Notes under the pieces: generated by a model
The model's database searches: none
What the model was told of the DNA's origin: nothing
What the model saw: only the letters and a program-made list of their open reading frames with translations
Assembly: GCF_014199955.1 (NCBI RefSeq)
Contig: NZ_JACHOQ010000005.1
Span: forward strand, 118,813-182,812
Direction of reading: 5' to 3'
From: Brevundimonas aurantiaca
Lineage (GTDB): Bacteria > Pseudomonadota > Alphaproteobacteria > Caulobacterales > Caulobacteraceae
DNA length: 64,000 nt
Program-made: the position numbers and the translations under genes
Part shown: piece after piece, positions 15,695 through 34,295 of the stretch
Position numbering within the stretch: the stretch's first letter is position 1
Layout: every line of letters begins with the position of its first letter

Positions 15695-16549
15695 TCAGAG
15701 CCCGTCCAGGGCAGCGGCCATGCGCGGCTTGAAATCGGCCTGTTGCGGCACGTCGCCATGGTCAGCCTGAGGGAAGAGCAGATGTTCGACCCTGAGACCC
15801 TCGGTCCTCAGTTCGCGCGCCAGACGGCGGCTGAGCGCCGGGGGCAGGGTCTTGTCGCGTCCGGCCTCCAGCACCACCACCTTGCCGGAATAGGTTTTGA
15901 GCGCCGCCGGCACGTCGATAGCATCCAGGTTCGGGGCGATGTTCACCCGGACGAAGGGGCGGGCCCAGCCAACCATCGTGTCCACCGCCGCACGCGTGCT
16001 GGGGGTGGTGGCTTCCAGAACGAGGGCGTCGGCTTTCATATAGGCGGCGGCCTGGGCGCAGACGGGGCCGCCCAGGGAATGGCCCCAGGCGATCAGCTTG
16101 CGGCCTTCGGCCTCGGCCTGGGCGCGCGCCGCGTCCGCGACTGCGACGCCGGCGGCGAGAAAATTGGCGTAGTCCGCCTGGCCCGCCGTATCGCCATAGC
16201 CCGGATAGTCGAACATCAACACGTCGCCGAACGGCGCCAGCTCATTGGCGACCGTCCCGGCGCCGCTGCTGCGCCGAAACAGGTTGCCGCCGCAGTACAG
16301 GATCAGGGGCGCGTCGCGGCGGCCGGTCCTGATCCGCGTGGTCCCAATGTCGCCGCCCGCATACCTCAGTCGAACGACTTCGGCGGGGAAGACCATGGGG
16401 GCGTCGGTCGGCAGGTCGATCTTTTCGGCCGCCACGCGCGCGTCTGGATAGAAGAAGGCGTCCTCCGGCACGTCCAGCGACAGGCAGCCGCCCAGCAGCA
16501 GGACGCACAAGGCCGAGGCGACAGCGCATTGACGGGCGTGGTTCTGCAT
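15695..16549 (-). CDS. Alpha/beta-hydrolase, predicted lipoprotein
   Basis: The product has a lipoprotein signal (CAVASALCVLLLGGCLSLD) and a serine-hydrolase fold of the BEM46/YfhR-like group. The motifs are LILYCGGN, DYPGYGDTAG and the nucleophile elbow WGHSLGGPV. An aspartate region (VLEAGRDKTLPP) and a histidine (FPQADHGDVP) follow. The start is uncertain: ATG at 16549 gives a compact signal peptide, while ATG at 16573 adds eight residues. Substrate unknown. It is convergent with the Hsp31-like gene and faces away from rpoB. Confidence 0.8.
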   Translation of the reverse strand: MQNHARQCAVASALCVLLLGGCLSLDVPEDAFFYPDARVAAEKIDLPTDAPMVFPAEVVRLRYAGGDIGTTRIRTGRRDAPLILYCGGNLFRRSSGAGTVANELAPFGDVLMFDYPGYGDTAGQADYANFLAAGVAVADAARAQAEAEGRKLIAWGHSLGGPVCAQAAAYMKADALVLEATTPSTRAAVDTMVGWARPFVRVNIAPNLDAIDVPAALKTYSGKVVVLEAGRDKTLPPALSRRLARELRTEGLRVEHLLFPQADHGDVPQQADFKPRMAAALDGL

Positions 16550-16921
16550 CTGAGCGGTTCCCCCTGACGCCATCTCTTCGGCGCGACTCGCCGGTCCGTC
16601 AATCCGCCTTAGACGCCTTGGCAAAGGGGCGCGAAAATATGGGGCAGGGGCCTTTATTTCGCCGCGGAAGCGAGTATATGTCCGCGTTCCGCAACACTCC
16701 TAAAGAGTCTGCGCGCAAGCGCCGAGGCCCGGTCCGTCGCCCTCCGACCGGAGCGAAGGCGCGGCTCCTCCCCCAGGGAGCCGGTACATTTCAGGCGTCC
16801 TGGTCCGGCAGCGGGCCGAGGGTGGGCGTCGAAAACCTGGCTGCGGACGCTGAAAACGCGCGCCGCGGCTGCTGCATTTCACGCGCGGCTTCCCCGGGTC
16901 GCGCGCCATGGGAAACACTGA
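16550..16921 (+). other. Untranslated region upstream of rpoB
   Basis: This gap of about 370 bp must carry the rpoB promoter and a long leader. A frame from 16618 to 16929 exists, but it is arginine-rich with no family resemblance and overlaps the rpoB start. I see GC-rich hairpins, such as GCGCGCCGCGGC near 16858, and no clear terminator. I could not assign the promoter. Confidence 0.4.
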
Positions 16922-21035
<4,114 letters not shown>

Positions 21036-21037
<2 letters not shown>

Positions 21038-21150
21038 GGCGCGTAGCGCCTCAGAGTGGCGAGTAATGAGTGGCGAGTGGCGAGTGAAGAAATTCAGCGT
21101 CGCCCTTGCCCTTCTTCCTCGCCACTCACCACTCGCCACTCGCCACTAAG
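21036..21150. repeat. rpoB-rpoC intergenic hairpin built of GAGTGGC-type tandem repeats
   Basis: A perfect GAGGCGC/GCGCCTC hairpin begins inside the rpoB stop codon. Next comes a left arm of tandem GAGTGGC units (21053-21085). A right arm of complementary GCCACTC units (21119-21147) can pair with it over more than 25 bases around a pyrimidine-rich loop. The last arm ends 40 bp before rpoC. It may act as an mRNA processing or attenuation element within the rpoBC transcript. Confidence 0.8.
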
Positions 21151-21186
21151 TTTTTCGCGGTCTCCGACCGCAGCAAGGAACCCAAG

Positions 21187-25383
<4,197 letters not shown>

Positions 25384-25409
25384 TCTCCGGTTACGGATGT
25401 GATGAACTG

Positions 25410-25447
25410 AAGAGGGCGGCGCCGGCGACGGGGCCGCCCCTTCTTTT
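25410..25447 (+). terminator. Intrinsic terminator after rpoC
   Basis: The stem GGGCGGC/GCCGCCC, with a GC-rich loop of about 12 bases, is followed by CTTCTTTT. It also faces the convergent gene at 25453. Confidence 0.85.
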
Positions 25448-25452
25448 ATGCG

Positions 25453-26277
25453 TCAGTCCTTCCAGCGCTCCCTAGGGGCCGAGGCGCCGGGGGTGACAGG
25501 GGCGCCGGCGGCGCGGTGGCCGTCGCGGCCTGTCTGTACGTTCTGGCGGGAATCCGGCGCCAGGGACGGGTCCAGGTGGGCGCCCGCACAGCCCGTGCCG
25601 AAGTTCGAGCCGACACAGTCCGCCGGACCGACGACTCCGACCCCGCCGGACAGGGGACGGCGCGTCGCCTCCCACTCCGCCAAACGGCGCGCGCCCTCGC
25701 GGGCGAAGCGGGCGTCGCGCTCGGGGTTGCCCGAGCCGGTGATGGGCGCCGCGTTCTCGGCCCTTCGGGCGAACTCATTGCGGCAATGCTGACGTTCCAT
25801 CTCGTTCAGCAGATCGGGCGAGGCGCAGCCGGGCAGGCCCTGGCGCAGGGTGCGGGCCATGGCCCCGCTGCGGTTTGAAGGATCGACCCGCCAGACGTCG
25901 GCCGGCGGCGGCGCGCCCGGCGGCGTCGGGGCGGCGAGGCGGGGACGCAGGGGGGCAGGGCGGGGAACGGCCTGGGCCTCAGCAGCGGGAGCGCGAACCG
26001 AGGGGGAAGACGAGGCTGTCGGAGCCGCTGCGGGCTCGACGTCCGGCGCGGCTCTGGCGGGGGCGCGAGGGCGTTCGTCGGGCAGCAGGGGGCGAGGCTC
26101 GATGTCCAGATAGATCGGCGGCGGCTCGGCGGCGAAGTCTTCCCCGTCGATCCCCAGCGCCGTGACGGACAGGGCGGCGATCAGGGCGATGTTGATGGCG
26201 GCGGCCAAAGCGGCCAGACCCGCCTTGCGCCAGTCGGGACGCTGGAACGGTGGACGAGGCTGGGCGGACACGCTCAT
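25453..26277 (-). CDS. Membrane-anchored proline-rich periplasmic protein, paralogue A
   Basis: The 274-residue protein has a single N-terminal membrane segment (about residues 20-42, AGLAALAAAINIALIAALSV), then YLDIEPRP, a Pro/Ala-rich linker to about 125, and a C-terminal domain. In that domain I see paired cysteines (GLPGCASP, RQHCRNEF) and ITGSGNPERDARFAREGARR, then CVGSNFGTGCAG. The same landmarks recur in the upstream gene, so the two are tandem paralogues. The architecture resembles TonB-like linkers, but no TonB C-terminal domain is evident. The function is unknown. ATGA overlap with the upstream paralogue shows one operon. Confidence 0.65.
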   Translation of the reverse strand: MSVSAQPRPPFQRPDWRKAGLAALAAAINIALIAALSVTALGIDGEDFAAEPPPIYLDIEPRPLLPDERPRAPARAAPDVEPAAAPTASSSPSVRAPAAEAQAVPRPAPLRPRLAAPTPPGAPPPADVWRVDPSNRSGAMARTLRQGLPGCASPDLLNEMERQHCRNEFARRAENAAPITGSGNPERDARFAREGARRLAEWEATRRPLSGGVGVVGPADCVGSNFGTGCAGAHLDPSLAPDSRQNVQTGRDGHRAAGAPVTPGASAPRERWKD

Positions 26278-26939
26278 TGGCGGCGCTTTCTGAGGTTGGG
26301 CAGGACGCCGTCGCGTGTGGAGAATAGCTCAACGCTGATGTTGACCCCTTCGCAACCGGCCACGGGATTGGGACTTTCGCAAGGCGGGTCGCCCCGCGAC
26401 GGCTCAGCGCGCTTCGCCTCCCATGCCGCCAGGCGTCTGGCGCCCTGGCGCGCGAAGACCGCCTCCCGTTCGGCGTCGCCCGAGCCGGTTATGGAACGGA
26501 CCTCCTGGCCCAGGCGCATCCACCGGTCCTCGCATCGACGACGTCCTTCGACGGACAGACGATGCGGCGCGTCGCAGGACGCGAAACTGTCGCTGGTACG
26601 CCCGACGCCGGTCGTGACGCGCCAGCCTTCATCGATGGACGCGCCGGCCGCGACGGAAACCCCAGCCTCCTTCGTCTGGTTGGAGGTCGTGGGCGAAACG
26701 GCGGCCGGACGTTCAACAGGAGAGGGCGCACGGCCGAGCCTGCGAGACGTCCGAACGGACCGATCCCTCGGCAAGGAGGCGCGTGGCTCGATATCGAGAT
26801 ACAAAACCGGTTCGGCAGCCCGTGAGCGCGGCGTCCGCTCTCGCCGGTGCTCCATCGACAGCAGGGCTATGACCAGGACGTTGACGCTGAGAGCGGCGGC
26901 GGTCGCGCCCGCCCAGCCGATCCTGCCCGTCGCCCCCAT
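26274..26939 (-). CDS. Membrane-anchored periplasmic protein, paralogue B
   Basis: With the ATG at 26939, which has GGGGAC upstream, this protein is 221 residues long. It has a membrane segment (WAGATAAALSVNVLVIALLS), the shared YLDIEPR motif, a Ser/Thr-rich linker, and a C-terminal domain with SITGSGDAEREAVFARQGAR and a CESPNPVAGCEG cysteine pair. These match paralogue A in order and spacing, though the linker is shorter and less proline-rich. Conservation of ITGSG and the WEA segment suggests a folded domain specific to this family. I do not recognise it. Confidence 0.65.
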   Translation of the reverse strand: MGATGRIGWAGATAAALSVNVLVIALLSMEHRRERTPRSRAAEPVLYLDIEPRASLPRDRSVRTSRRLGRAPSPVERPAAVSPTTSNQTKEAGVSVAAGASIDEGWRVTTGVGRTSDSFASCDAPHRLSVEGRRRCEDRWMRLGQEVRSITGSGDAEREAVFARQGARRLAAWEAKRAEPSRGDPPCESPNPVAGCEGVNISVELFSTRDGVLPNLRKRRQ

Positions 26940-27055
26940 GCCCGTCCCCTGACCGTTCAACGCAAAGCTCGACCGCAAGGATGGCTGGATTCAGGCGCTG
27001 GTTTGACTTGTTCGCGTCATGGCTGTGTGATGAGGCTCCGAGGGAGGGGCGGCTG

Positions 27056-27646
27056 ATGTCGATACTGTTGGTCCTGGTCTTGTATCTTCAGGCAAGCTCG
27101 CAGGTCGCCAGGCCGGCCCCTGTCGACGACCTGGAGACTTGTCCGGCCGTCCCCAATGAGGCCAACGCCGAGCGCGACTGGGAGGATTTTGAGTTCTCGA
27201 CGGACAAGCCCGGCAGTCCGATGTGGTACGCCGATCTGGGGTGCTACCGGCGAGCGGCCGAGGCCAGTCGGGAGTGTCTGACGCGTGGGCCGCTGTTGGG
27301 GGTGCGGGAATCGGCCATCTCCCACCTACACATGGCGCGCTATCTGGCCTTTGCCGGAGACGAAGCGGGCGCCGCACTGGCGCTGGGCGGAGCGCGGCGG
27401 TCGGATCAGCGCACGGCCGCCGAAATCGCCTTGGACTGGAACGCCTATGTCGAGGGGTTGTATGGGTTCCTGGTCAAGGATCGGGGACTGCTGGACGCGC
27501 GTCTTGAGACGTTGCGAACCTCACCCAACGAAGGCGACCGGTACAATGGCCGGAACCTGTCATGGCTGTCCCGCTGTTTCGAGCGGACCTATATGGAGGC
27601 GCAGACAGACGCCGCCTGTGCCGTGGAGCCCGGCCCCGCCCGGTGA
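27056..27646 (+). CDS. Secreted protein of unknown function
   Basis: From the ATG at 27056, preceded by GGGAGGGG, the product is 196 residues. It has a hydrophobic signal-like start (MSILLVLVLYLQASSQVA) and a helical mature part with repeated Ala-rich helices (HMARYLAFAGDEAGAALAL). This part looks like a short tetratricopeptide-type helical array. Conserved-looking cysteines occur in TCPAV, GCYRRA and RECLTR. The longer frame from 26981 lacks a ribosome site. It is divergent from the paralogue pair and precedes the TonB_C-like lipoprotein. Confidence 0.6.
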   Translation: MSILLVLVLYLQASSQVARPAPVDDLETCPAVPNEANAERDWEDFEFSTDKPGSPMWYADLGCYRRAAEASRECLTRGPLLGVRESAISHLHMARYLAFAGDEAGAALALGGARRSDQRTAAEIALDWNAYVEGLYGFLVKDRGLLDARLETLRTSPNEGDRYNGRNLSWLSRCFERTYMEAQTDAACAVEPGPAR

Positions 27647-27676
27647 TAATGAAATCTGGATTCGGGGGAGGGACGG

Positions 27677-27997
27677 ATGAAGAATACGATCGTCGTCGTC
27701 ATATGCGGTCTTCTCGCCGCCTGTGCGACGTCCGAGGCGGTAGCGTCCCTGCCGGACGGAACCCCTGTCGTCGGCCGCAGCTTCACGCCCGGCTCAGAGG
27801 ATGGGGCTGTGACGCTTGAATGCGTTCTCGCCGAAGGCGGAGCTTTGACGGACTGCGTGGTGATCTCCGAGGAGCCGTCCGACCAGGGCTATGGCGAGGC
27901 GGCGCTCGCCATGTCCAGAAGAGGTCTGCGGGTGCAGGCCGATCCGAGCCGGGTGGGACAGAAGGTCCGGTTCACATCCCGCTTTAGACTGCAGTAG
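27677..27997 (+). CDS. Lipoprotein with TonB C-terminal-like domain
   Basis: The 106-residue protein has a lipobox in CGLLAACATS. Its mature part, VTLECVLAEGGALTDCVVIS followed by GYGEAALAMSRRGLRV and VRFTSRFRL, follows the pattern of small TonB C-terminal-like domains common in Caulobacterales, including the paired cysteines. A GGGGGAGGGACGG stretch precedes the ATG. With the two TonB-like linker proteins nearby it suggests an envelope cluster, though the orientation differs. The role is unknown. Confidence 0.7.
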   Translation: MKNTIVVVICGLLAACATSEAVASLPDGTPVVGRSFTPGSEDGAVTLECVLAEGGALTDCVVISEEPSDQGYGEAALAMSRRGLRVQADPSRVGQKVRFTSRFRLQ

Positions 27998-28008
27998 TTG
28001 GCCTGTCC

Positions 28009-28037
28009 TTGACCTTTCCCCCCATCGCGCGTAGAAG
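28009..28037 (+). promoter_or_regulatory. Predicted sigma-70-type promoter of the rpsL operon
   Basis: TTGACC (28009-28014) and TAGAAG (28032-28037) are separated by 17 bp. The -10 side, GCGTAGAA, is close to the Caulobacter housekeeping consensus. It lies 235 bp before rpsL, so the leader is long. Confidence 0.6.
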
Positions 28038-28109
28038 CCGCGCACTTTCGAGGCGTGGCCGGTTCCCCGGTCGCTGAGATCGTGACAATCGAACGGACGG
28101 GCTGTGCCC

Positions 28110-28144
28110 GCCGGAACGCCCAAAGCGCGCGTTCCGGCTTTTCT
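28110..28144 (+). terminator. Intrinsic terminator/attenuator inside the rpsL leader
   Basis: A perfect ten-base stem GCCGGAACGC/GCGTTCCGGC, with a nine-base loop, is followed by TTTTCT. It lies about 70-100 bases after the predicted promoter and 128 bp before rpsL. Either it attenuates the str operon or it ends a small RNA of about 100 nt. Confidence 0.8.
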
Positions 28145-28272
28145 GTTTGGGTCGTCGCGCACTCAGTCTCGATGACACCCGGGCGGGGGAATGGTCCCTC
28201 GTTCACAGAAGAAGGCGCGGGGCGCCTCGGTCGAAAGACACACGCCCCCCATAGAAGTCGAGACCTGTCTCA

Positions 28273-28647
28273 ATGCCCACGATCAACCAGCTGATCCGCA
28301 AGCCGCGCAAGCCCAAGCCCACCCGCAACAAGGTGCCGGCTCTGGAGGGTTCGCCCCAGCGTCGCGGCGTCTGCACCCGCGTCTACACCACGACCCCGAA
28401 GAAGCCGAACTCGGCTCTGCGTAAGGTCGCCAAGGTCCGTCTGGCCAAGAACGGCTACGAGGCCGTGTGCTACATCCCCGGCGAAGGCCACAATCTGCAG
28501 GAACACTCGGTGGTTCTGATCCGCGGCGGCCGCGTGAAGGACTTGCCCGGCGTTCGCTACCACATCCTGCGCGGCGTGCTCGACACGCAAGGCGTCAAGG
28601 ACCGCAAGCAGCGCCGTTCGCACTACGGCGCCAAGCGTCCGAAGTAA
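28273..28647 (+). CDS. rpsL: 30S ribosomal protein S12
   Basis: The 124-residue protein is standard S12: [13 protein letters not shown], the decoding loop [18 protein letters not shown] with lysine at the classic streptomycin-resistance position kept wild type, and [16 protein letters not shown]. It sits at the 30S decoding centre. It heads the str operon rpsL-rpsG-fusA-tuf. Confidence 0.99.
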   Translation: MPTINQLIRKPRKPKPTRNKVPALEGSPQRRGVCTRVYTTTPKKPNSALRKVAKVRLAKNGYEAVCYIPGEGHNLQEHSVVLIRGGRVKDLPGVRYHILRGVLDTQGVKDRKQRRSHYGAKRPK

Positions 28648-28657
28648 GCCGTTCGCT

Positions 28658-28685
28658 TCCGGGCCGTCGCGCCCGGAGGCCTTTT
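28658..28685 (+). terminator. Terminator-like hairpin between rpsL and rpsG
   Basis: The stem TCCGGGC/GCCCGGA is followed by GGCCTTTTC. The T run is short and offset from the stem, so it is more likely a partial attenuator or stability element than a full stop. Confidence 0.45.
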
Positions 28686-28728
28686 CGAGATCTACCCGGC
28701 GTCGGCCGGGCCCCAAGAGGAATAACCC

Positions 28729-29202
28729 ATGTCGCGTCGTCACCGCGCCCAGAAACGTGAAGTCCTGCCGGATCCCAAGTTCGGCGACCTGGTCGTCACC
28801 AAGTTCATGAACTACGTCATGTACGAAGGTAAGAAGGCCGTCGCCGAGAACATCGTCTACGGCGCCTTCGACATCCTGGCCGAGAAGAAGAAGGACCAGA
28901 CCGCGGTCGAGACCTTCCACTCCGCCCTGGACAACGTCGCCCCGGCGGTCGAAGTCCGTTCGCGTCGCGTCGGCGGCGCCACCTATCAGGTGCCGGTCGA
29001 GGTTCGTCCCGACCGTCGTCGCGCCCTGGCCATCCGCTGGCTGGTCAACGCCGCCCGCAAGCGCGGCGAGAACACCATGACCGAGAAGCTGGCCGCCGAG
29101 CTGCTGGACGCCTCGAACAACCGCGGCACTGCGGTCAAGAAGCGCGAAGACACCCACAAGATGGCCGAGGCGAACCGCGCCTTCAGCCATTACCGCTGGT
29201 AA
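28729..29202 (+). CDS. rpsG: 30S ribosomal protein S7
   Basis: The 157-residue protein matches S7, with [38 protein letters not shown] and the C-terminal [14 protein letters not shown]7 nucleates assembly of the 30S head and contacts tRNA at the E site. AAGAGGAATAACCC precedes the ATG. It lies 81 bp after rpsL and 149 bp before fusA. Confidence 0.99.
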   Translation: MSRRHRAQKREVLPDPKFGDLVVTKFMNYVMYEGKKAVAENIVYGAFDILAEKKKDQTAVETFHSALDNVAPAVEVRSRRVGGATYQVPVEVRPDRRRALAIRWLVNAARKRGENTMTEKLAAELLDASNNRGTAVKKREDTHKMAEANRAFSHYRW

Positions 29203-29260
29203 ATGTCTTAAAACCGTCTCCCTTTCGAAGGTATGGGGCGGTTCCTATCTAAGACTATCC

Positions 29261-29293
29261 GGCGCGGGCGGTTTCAGCTAAATCGCCCGCGCC
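29261..29293 (+). promoter_or_regulatory. Strong hairpin in the fusA leader
   Basis: The perfect ten-base stem GGCGCGGGCG/CGCCCGCGCC has a 13-base loop and no T run. It lies between rpsG and fusA, 58 bp before the fusA ATG. A role in S7-mediated control or mRNA stability is possible but unproven. Confidence 0.6.
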
Positions 29294-29351
29294 GTCATAT
29301 CCGACATTTCGAAGGGCGCATCTGCGTCCGAAGCCCTCAAGGGACGCTCTA

Positions 29352-31430
29352 ATGCCCCGCACGCATAAAATCGAAGACTACCGCAACTTCGGCATCATGG
29401 CCCATATCGACGCGGGCAAGACGACGACGACCGAGCGGATCCTGTACTACACGGGCAAGTCGCATAAGATCGGCGAAGTTCACGACGGCGCCGCCACCAT
29501 GGACTGGATGGACCAGGAGCAGGAACGCGGCATCACCATTACGTCGGCCGCGACGACCGCCTTCTGGAAAGAAAAGCGCCTCAACATCATCGACACCCCC
29601 GGCCACGTGGACTTCACCATCGAGGTCGAGCGTTCCTTGCGCGTCCTCGACGGCGCCGTGACCGTTCTGGACGGCAACGCCGGCGTCGAACCGCAGACCG
29701 AAACCGTCTGGCGTCAGGCCGACAAGTACAAGGTTCCGCGCATCGTCTTCGTCAACAAGATGGACAAGATCGGCGCCGACTTCGACAAGTCGGTCGAATC
29801 GATCCGCGACCGTCTGGGCGCCAAGGCCGTGCCGATCCAGTTCCCGATCGGCGCCGAGTCGGCCCTGAAGGGCCTGGTGGACCTGGTCCGCATGAAGGCG
29901 GTTGTCTGGGACAATGACGGGCTGGGCGCGTCATACGAAGATCAAGAGATCCCCGCCGACCTGATGGACAAGGCCGTCGAGGCCCGTCAGTACCTGATCG
30001 ACAACGCCGTCGAATTGGACGACGAGGCCATGGAAGCCTACCTCGAAGGCAACGAGCCTTCGGAAGAGACCATCAAGAAGTGCATCCGTAAGGCCGTTTT
30101 GACCGGCGCCTTCTACCCGATCCTCTGCGGCTCGGCCTTCAAGAACAAGGGCGTGCAGACCCTGCTGGACGCCGTCGTCGACTATCTGCCGTCGCCGGTG
30201 GACATCCCCCCGACCAAGGGCATCGACTACAAGACCGAGGCCGAGGTCGAGCGCAAGGCGTCCGACGACGAGCCCCTGTCGGTTCTGGCGTTCAAGATCA
30301 TGGACGACCCCTTCGTCGGTTCGCTGACCTTCTGCCGCCTGTATTCCGGCAAGATGGAAACCGGCATGGGCCTGTTGAACTCGACCCGCGACAAGAAGGA
30401 ACGCGTCGGCCGCATGCTGCTGATGCACTCCAACAACCGCGAGGACATCAAGGAAGCCTATGCCGGCGACATCGTCGCCCTGGCCGGCCTGAAGGACACC
30501 CGCACCGGCGACACCCTGTGCGACCCGATCAAGTCGCCGGTCATCCTGGAGCGGATGGAATTCCCGGCCCCGGTGATCGAGATCGCCGTCGAGCCCAAGT
30601 CCAAGGCCGACCAGGAGAAGCTGGGCGTCGCCCTGGCCAAGCTGGCCTCGGAAGACCCCTCCTTCACCGTCTCGACCGACCACGAGTCGGGCCAGACGAT
30701 CCTGAAGGGCATGGGCGAGCTGCACCTGGACATCAAGATCGACATCCTGAAGCGCACCTATAAGGTCGAGGCCAACATCGGCGCGCCGCAGGTGGCCTAT
30801 CGCGAGTCCATCAGCCGCAAGGCCGAGATCGACTACACCCACAAGAAGCAGACCGGCGGTACGGGCCAGTTCGCCCGCGTCAAACTGGTGTTCGAGCCGG
30901 GCGAGCCGGGTACGGACTTCGTCTTCGAATCCGCCATCGTCGGCGGCGCGGTGCCCAAGGAATATATCCCGGGCGTCGAAAAGGGCCTGAAGTCCGCCAA
31001 GGACAACGGCCTGCTGGCCGGCTTCCCGGTCATCGACGTCAAGGCCACCCTGGTGGACGGCGCCTTCCACGACGTCGACTCCTCGGTCCTGGCGTTCGAA
31101 ATCGCCGCTCGCGCCGCCTTCAAGGAACTGCGCGAGAAGGGCGGACCCAAGCTGCTGGAGCCGATCATGGCCGTCGAGGTCGTGACCCCGGAAGAGTATC
31201 TGGGTTCGGTCATCGGCGACCTGAACGGCCGTCGCGGCATGATCCAGGGTCAGGACATGCGCGGCAACGCCACTGTCGTGAACGCCTTCGTGCCGCTGGC
31301 CAACATGTTCGGCTATGTGAACACGCTGCGCGGCATGTCGCAGGGCCGCGCCCAGTTCACCATGCAGTACGACCACTATGAGCCGGTGCCGCAGCACGTC
31401 GCCGACGAAGTGATCAAGAAATACGCCTAA
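29352..31430 (+). CDS. fusA: Elongation factor G
   Basis: The 692-residue protein has the GTP-binding G1 motif [12 protein letters not shown], the switch regions [11 protein letters not shown] and [12 protein letters not shown], and the domain IV/V sequence with [16 protein letters not shown] and [13 protein letters not shown]. It catalyses ribosomal translocation and, with RRF, recycling. The length is normal for the canonical EF-G rather than the EF-G2 paralogue. It is third in the str operon. Confidence 0.99.
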   Translation: MPRTHKIEDYRNFGIMAHIDAGKTTTTERILYYTGKSHKIGEVHDGAATMDWMDQEQERGITITSAATTAFWKEKRLNIIDTPGHVDFTIEVERSLRVLDGAVTVLDGNAGVEPQTETVWRQADKYKVPRIVFVNKMDKIGADFDKSVESIRDRLGAKAVPIQFPIGAESALKGLVDLVRMKAVVWDNDGLGASYEDQEIPADLMDKAVEARQYLIDNAVELDDEAMEAYLEGNEPSEETIKKCIRKAVLTGAFYPILCGSAFKNKGVQTLLDAVVDYLPSPVDIPPTKGIDYKTEAEVERKASDDEPLSVLAFKIMDDPFVGSLTFCRLYSGKMETGMGLLNSTRDKKERVGRMLLMHSNNREDIKEAYAGDIVALAGLKDTRTGDTLCDPIKSPVILERMEFPAPVIEIAVEPKSKADQEKLGVALAKLASEDPSFTVSTDHESGQTILKGMGELHLDIKIDILKRTYKVEANIGAPQVAYRESISRKAEIDYTHKKQTGGTGQFARVKLVFEPGEPGTDFVFESAIVGGAVPKEYIPGVEKGLKSAKDNGLLAGFPVIDVKATLVDGAFHDVDSSVLAFEIAARAAFKELREKGGPKLLEPIMAVEVVTPEEYLGSVIGDLNGRRGMIQGQDMRGNATVVNAFVPLANMFGYVNTLRGMSQGRAQFTMQYDHYEPVPQHVADEVIKKYA

Positions 31431-31483
31431 GCTTTTCCTTTCGGAAAAGCGCACCTAAAAGCGCCCGGTCCCACACCGGGCGC
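31431..31483 (+). promoter_or_regulatory. Two hairpins between fusA and tuf
   Basis: GCTTTTCC/GGAAAAGC (31431-31450, directly after the fusA stop) and GCGCCCGGT/ACCGGGCGC (31461-31483) are both perfect. Neither is followed by a T run. They may protect mRNA ends or modulate tuf levels relative to fusA. Confidence 0.6.
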
Positions 31484-31536
31484 CCTTAACCCCCAGACTG
31501 CAGGAACCCCCGGTTCGGGGACCTAGGAGCTAGAGA

Positions 31537-32727
<1,191 letters not shown>

Positions 32728-32826
32728 GCCTCTTGGTGCGCTAACGCGCGCGAGCGGTCGCTCGCTTCTTGAGCGCTTCGACCTCAAGCGGCGAGCCTCC
32801 GCGAGGCGAGCGTAGGCTACAAAAAG

Positions 32827-32858
32827 AACGGCCCCCGGAGAAATCCGGGGGCCGTTTT
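32827..32858 (+). terminator. Intrinsic terminator after tuf
   Basis: The stem ACGGCCCCCGGA/TCCGGGGGCCGT, with loop GAAA, is followed by TTTT, and A-rich sequence precedes it. Smaller palindromes (GCGAGCGGTCGCTCGC, GCCTCCGCGAGGC) lie between tuf and this site. Confidence 0.95.
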
Positions 32859-32985
32859 GCTTTGGGCGACTGTCTTACGCGCGGCGGATCCCACGCCGCC
32901 TTGAGGTCCGTGATGCGGGGCTACAGCAATGGGGTGAGGGTGACAGCCTTGAATCCAGGAAGGCGCCTCTGGACAAGGCAGCCTT

Positions 32986-33666
32986 TCACGGCAAATCAGT
33001 TCCAGGTGATAGATAGAGCGCGATCAAGCGGATCAACTCCTCGCGCATCCGCTCGTCGTCGAGGGCGCTGCGACTCGCCGCATTGTGGATCACGCCGTCA
33101 ACGGCGTCCGAGAGGACACGCCCCGCAACCGCGTCAGCGGGACTACCCTGTCTGCTGCGGAAGTCCGCCACGATTTTCGCGTATAACGACAGGTAGGCGA
33201 CTTCATAGTCGCTCGCCGGGTTGCGGCGCGCCCTCGCTGTCGGGATCTCTTGAAGTAGGACGGGATGAAGGCCAGGATGAATGGAATGGGCTTCGATCCT
33301 CGCTGCGACGATCCGGACCGCCAGTTCATGTGGCGTCAATCCTACGGCACGAACCCTTCGCATCGCTTGCATACCGTTTTCCAGATGGGTCTGACGGATG
33401 GCGTCGACCAGTGAAAACTTGTCCTCAAAATACTGGTAAAGCGAGCCGATGCTGACGCCGGCCCTCTCAGCGACGCGGTTCGTCGTGAACCCCGCCCATC
33501 CGTCATCGCTGAGAATGCGAGCACCGGCTTCGATGATTGCATCGACCGTGGCGCGCGAGCGCGCCTGACGCGGGGTTTTGCGGGTCGCCGCTTGCGGATT
33601 TTCAATGCGAATAGACAGGAACGCCGCTCCTTCTGAAAATGTGTGCGGATTGCTCGAATTCGTCAC
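32986..33666 (-). CDS. TetR-family transcriptional regulator
   Basis: The protein has a TetR N-terminal DNA-binding domain: ATVDAIIEAGARILSDDGWA, then GFTTNRVAERAGVSIGSLYQ followed by YFEDKFSL. The C-terminal half is a helical ligand domain of about 140 residues. The start is uncertain: a GTG at 33666 and a TTG at 33687 exist without ribosome sites, while GGAG lies eight bases before a CTG at 33618. It is divergent from the DinB gene and probably shares a promoter with it. The ligand is unknown. Confidence 0.85.
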   Translation of the reverse strand: MTNSSNPHTFSEGAAFLSIRIENPQAATRKTPRQARSRATVDAIIEAGARILSDDGWAGFTTNRVAERAGVSIGSLYQYFEDKFSLVDAIRQTHLENGMQAMRRVRAVGLTPHELAVRIVAARIEAHSIHPGLHPVLLQEIPTARARRNPASDYEVAYLSLYAKIVADFRSRQGSPADAVAGRVLSDAVDGVIHNAASRSALDDERMREELIRLIALYLSPGTDLP

Positions 33667-33686
33667 CAGCAAAGTAAGGCCTGACA

Positions 33687-34217
33687 ATGGGAAATATGCT
33701 GCAGATGTTGGTTCGCTATTCTGCCTGGGCCAATCAGGAGCTGTTTGACAAACTGGACGCTCTTGATGCTGTGCAATGGGAGGCGGAATTGCTGATCGCG
33801 CGGCGACTCATCGGCCACCTTCACGTTGTGAGCCGGATTTTCGCAGGACATCTGCAAGGAGAGACGCACGGCTTCACCTCTACAAATTTCGAAACGGCGT
33901 TGCCGCTCGGCCAGTTGAGGGAGGCCGTTGCAGCGACCGACCAGTGGTACATCGACTATGTGGATGCTCTGTCTGCCGAAGCTCGGATCGAGCCCGTCGC
34001 CTTCACCTTCACTGACGGCGACCGCGGCTCGATGACGCGTGAGGAGATGCTGGTTCATGTCTCGCTGCACGCCGGCTATCACAGAGGCGAGATCGGCCGC
34101 CTTCTCACTCAAGCATCCGTCACGCCGCCCTGGGACACGCTTGCGGTGTATCTTCACCAGAACGAGCCCGCGCGGCGAGACAAGGGATTCAGTCAAGACG
34201 GGTCCGGCGCAGGCTGA
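33687..34217 (+). CDS. DinB-family putative metal-dependent protein
   Basis: The 176-residue protein has the four-helix DinB layout: an N-terminal YSAWANQELFDKL, a helix with His44/His46 (LIGHLHVV), and the C-terminal pair His128 and His132 in HVSLHAGYHRGEIG. In the family three histidines bind a divalent metal; thiol transferase roles are known for some members. AAGTAAGG lies before the ATG. It is divergent from the TetR gene, which suggests control by it. Confidence 0.9.
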   Translation: MGNMLQMLVRYSAWANQELFDKLDALDAVQWEAELLIARRLIGHLHVVSRIFAGHLQGETHGFTSTNFETALPLGQLREAVAATDQWYIDYVDALSAEARIEPVAFTFTDGDRGSMTREEMLVHVSLHAGYHRGEIGRLLTQASVTPPWDTLAVYLHQNEPARRDKGFSQDGSGAG

Positions 34218-34295
34218 TCCTGGGCAGCATACCGAGCTGGAGACGAGCTGACGCCTTCGTTCTGAGAAGCGTTATCAATTAAGGGCTTGGGCGAT

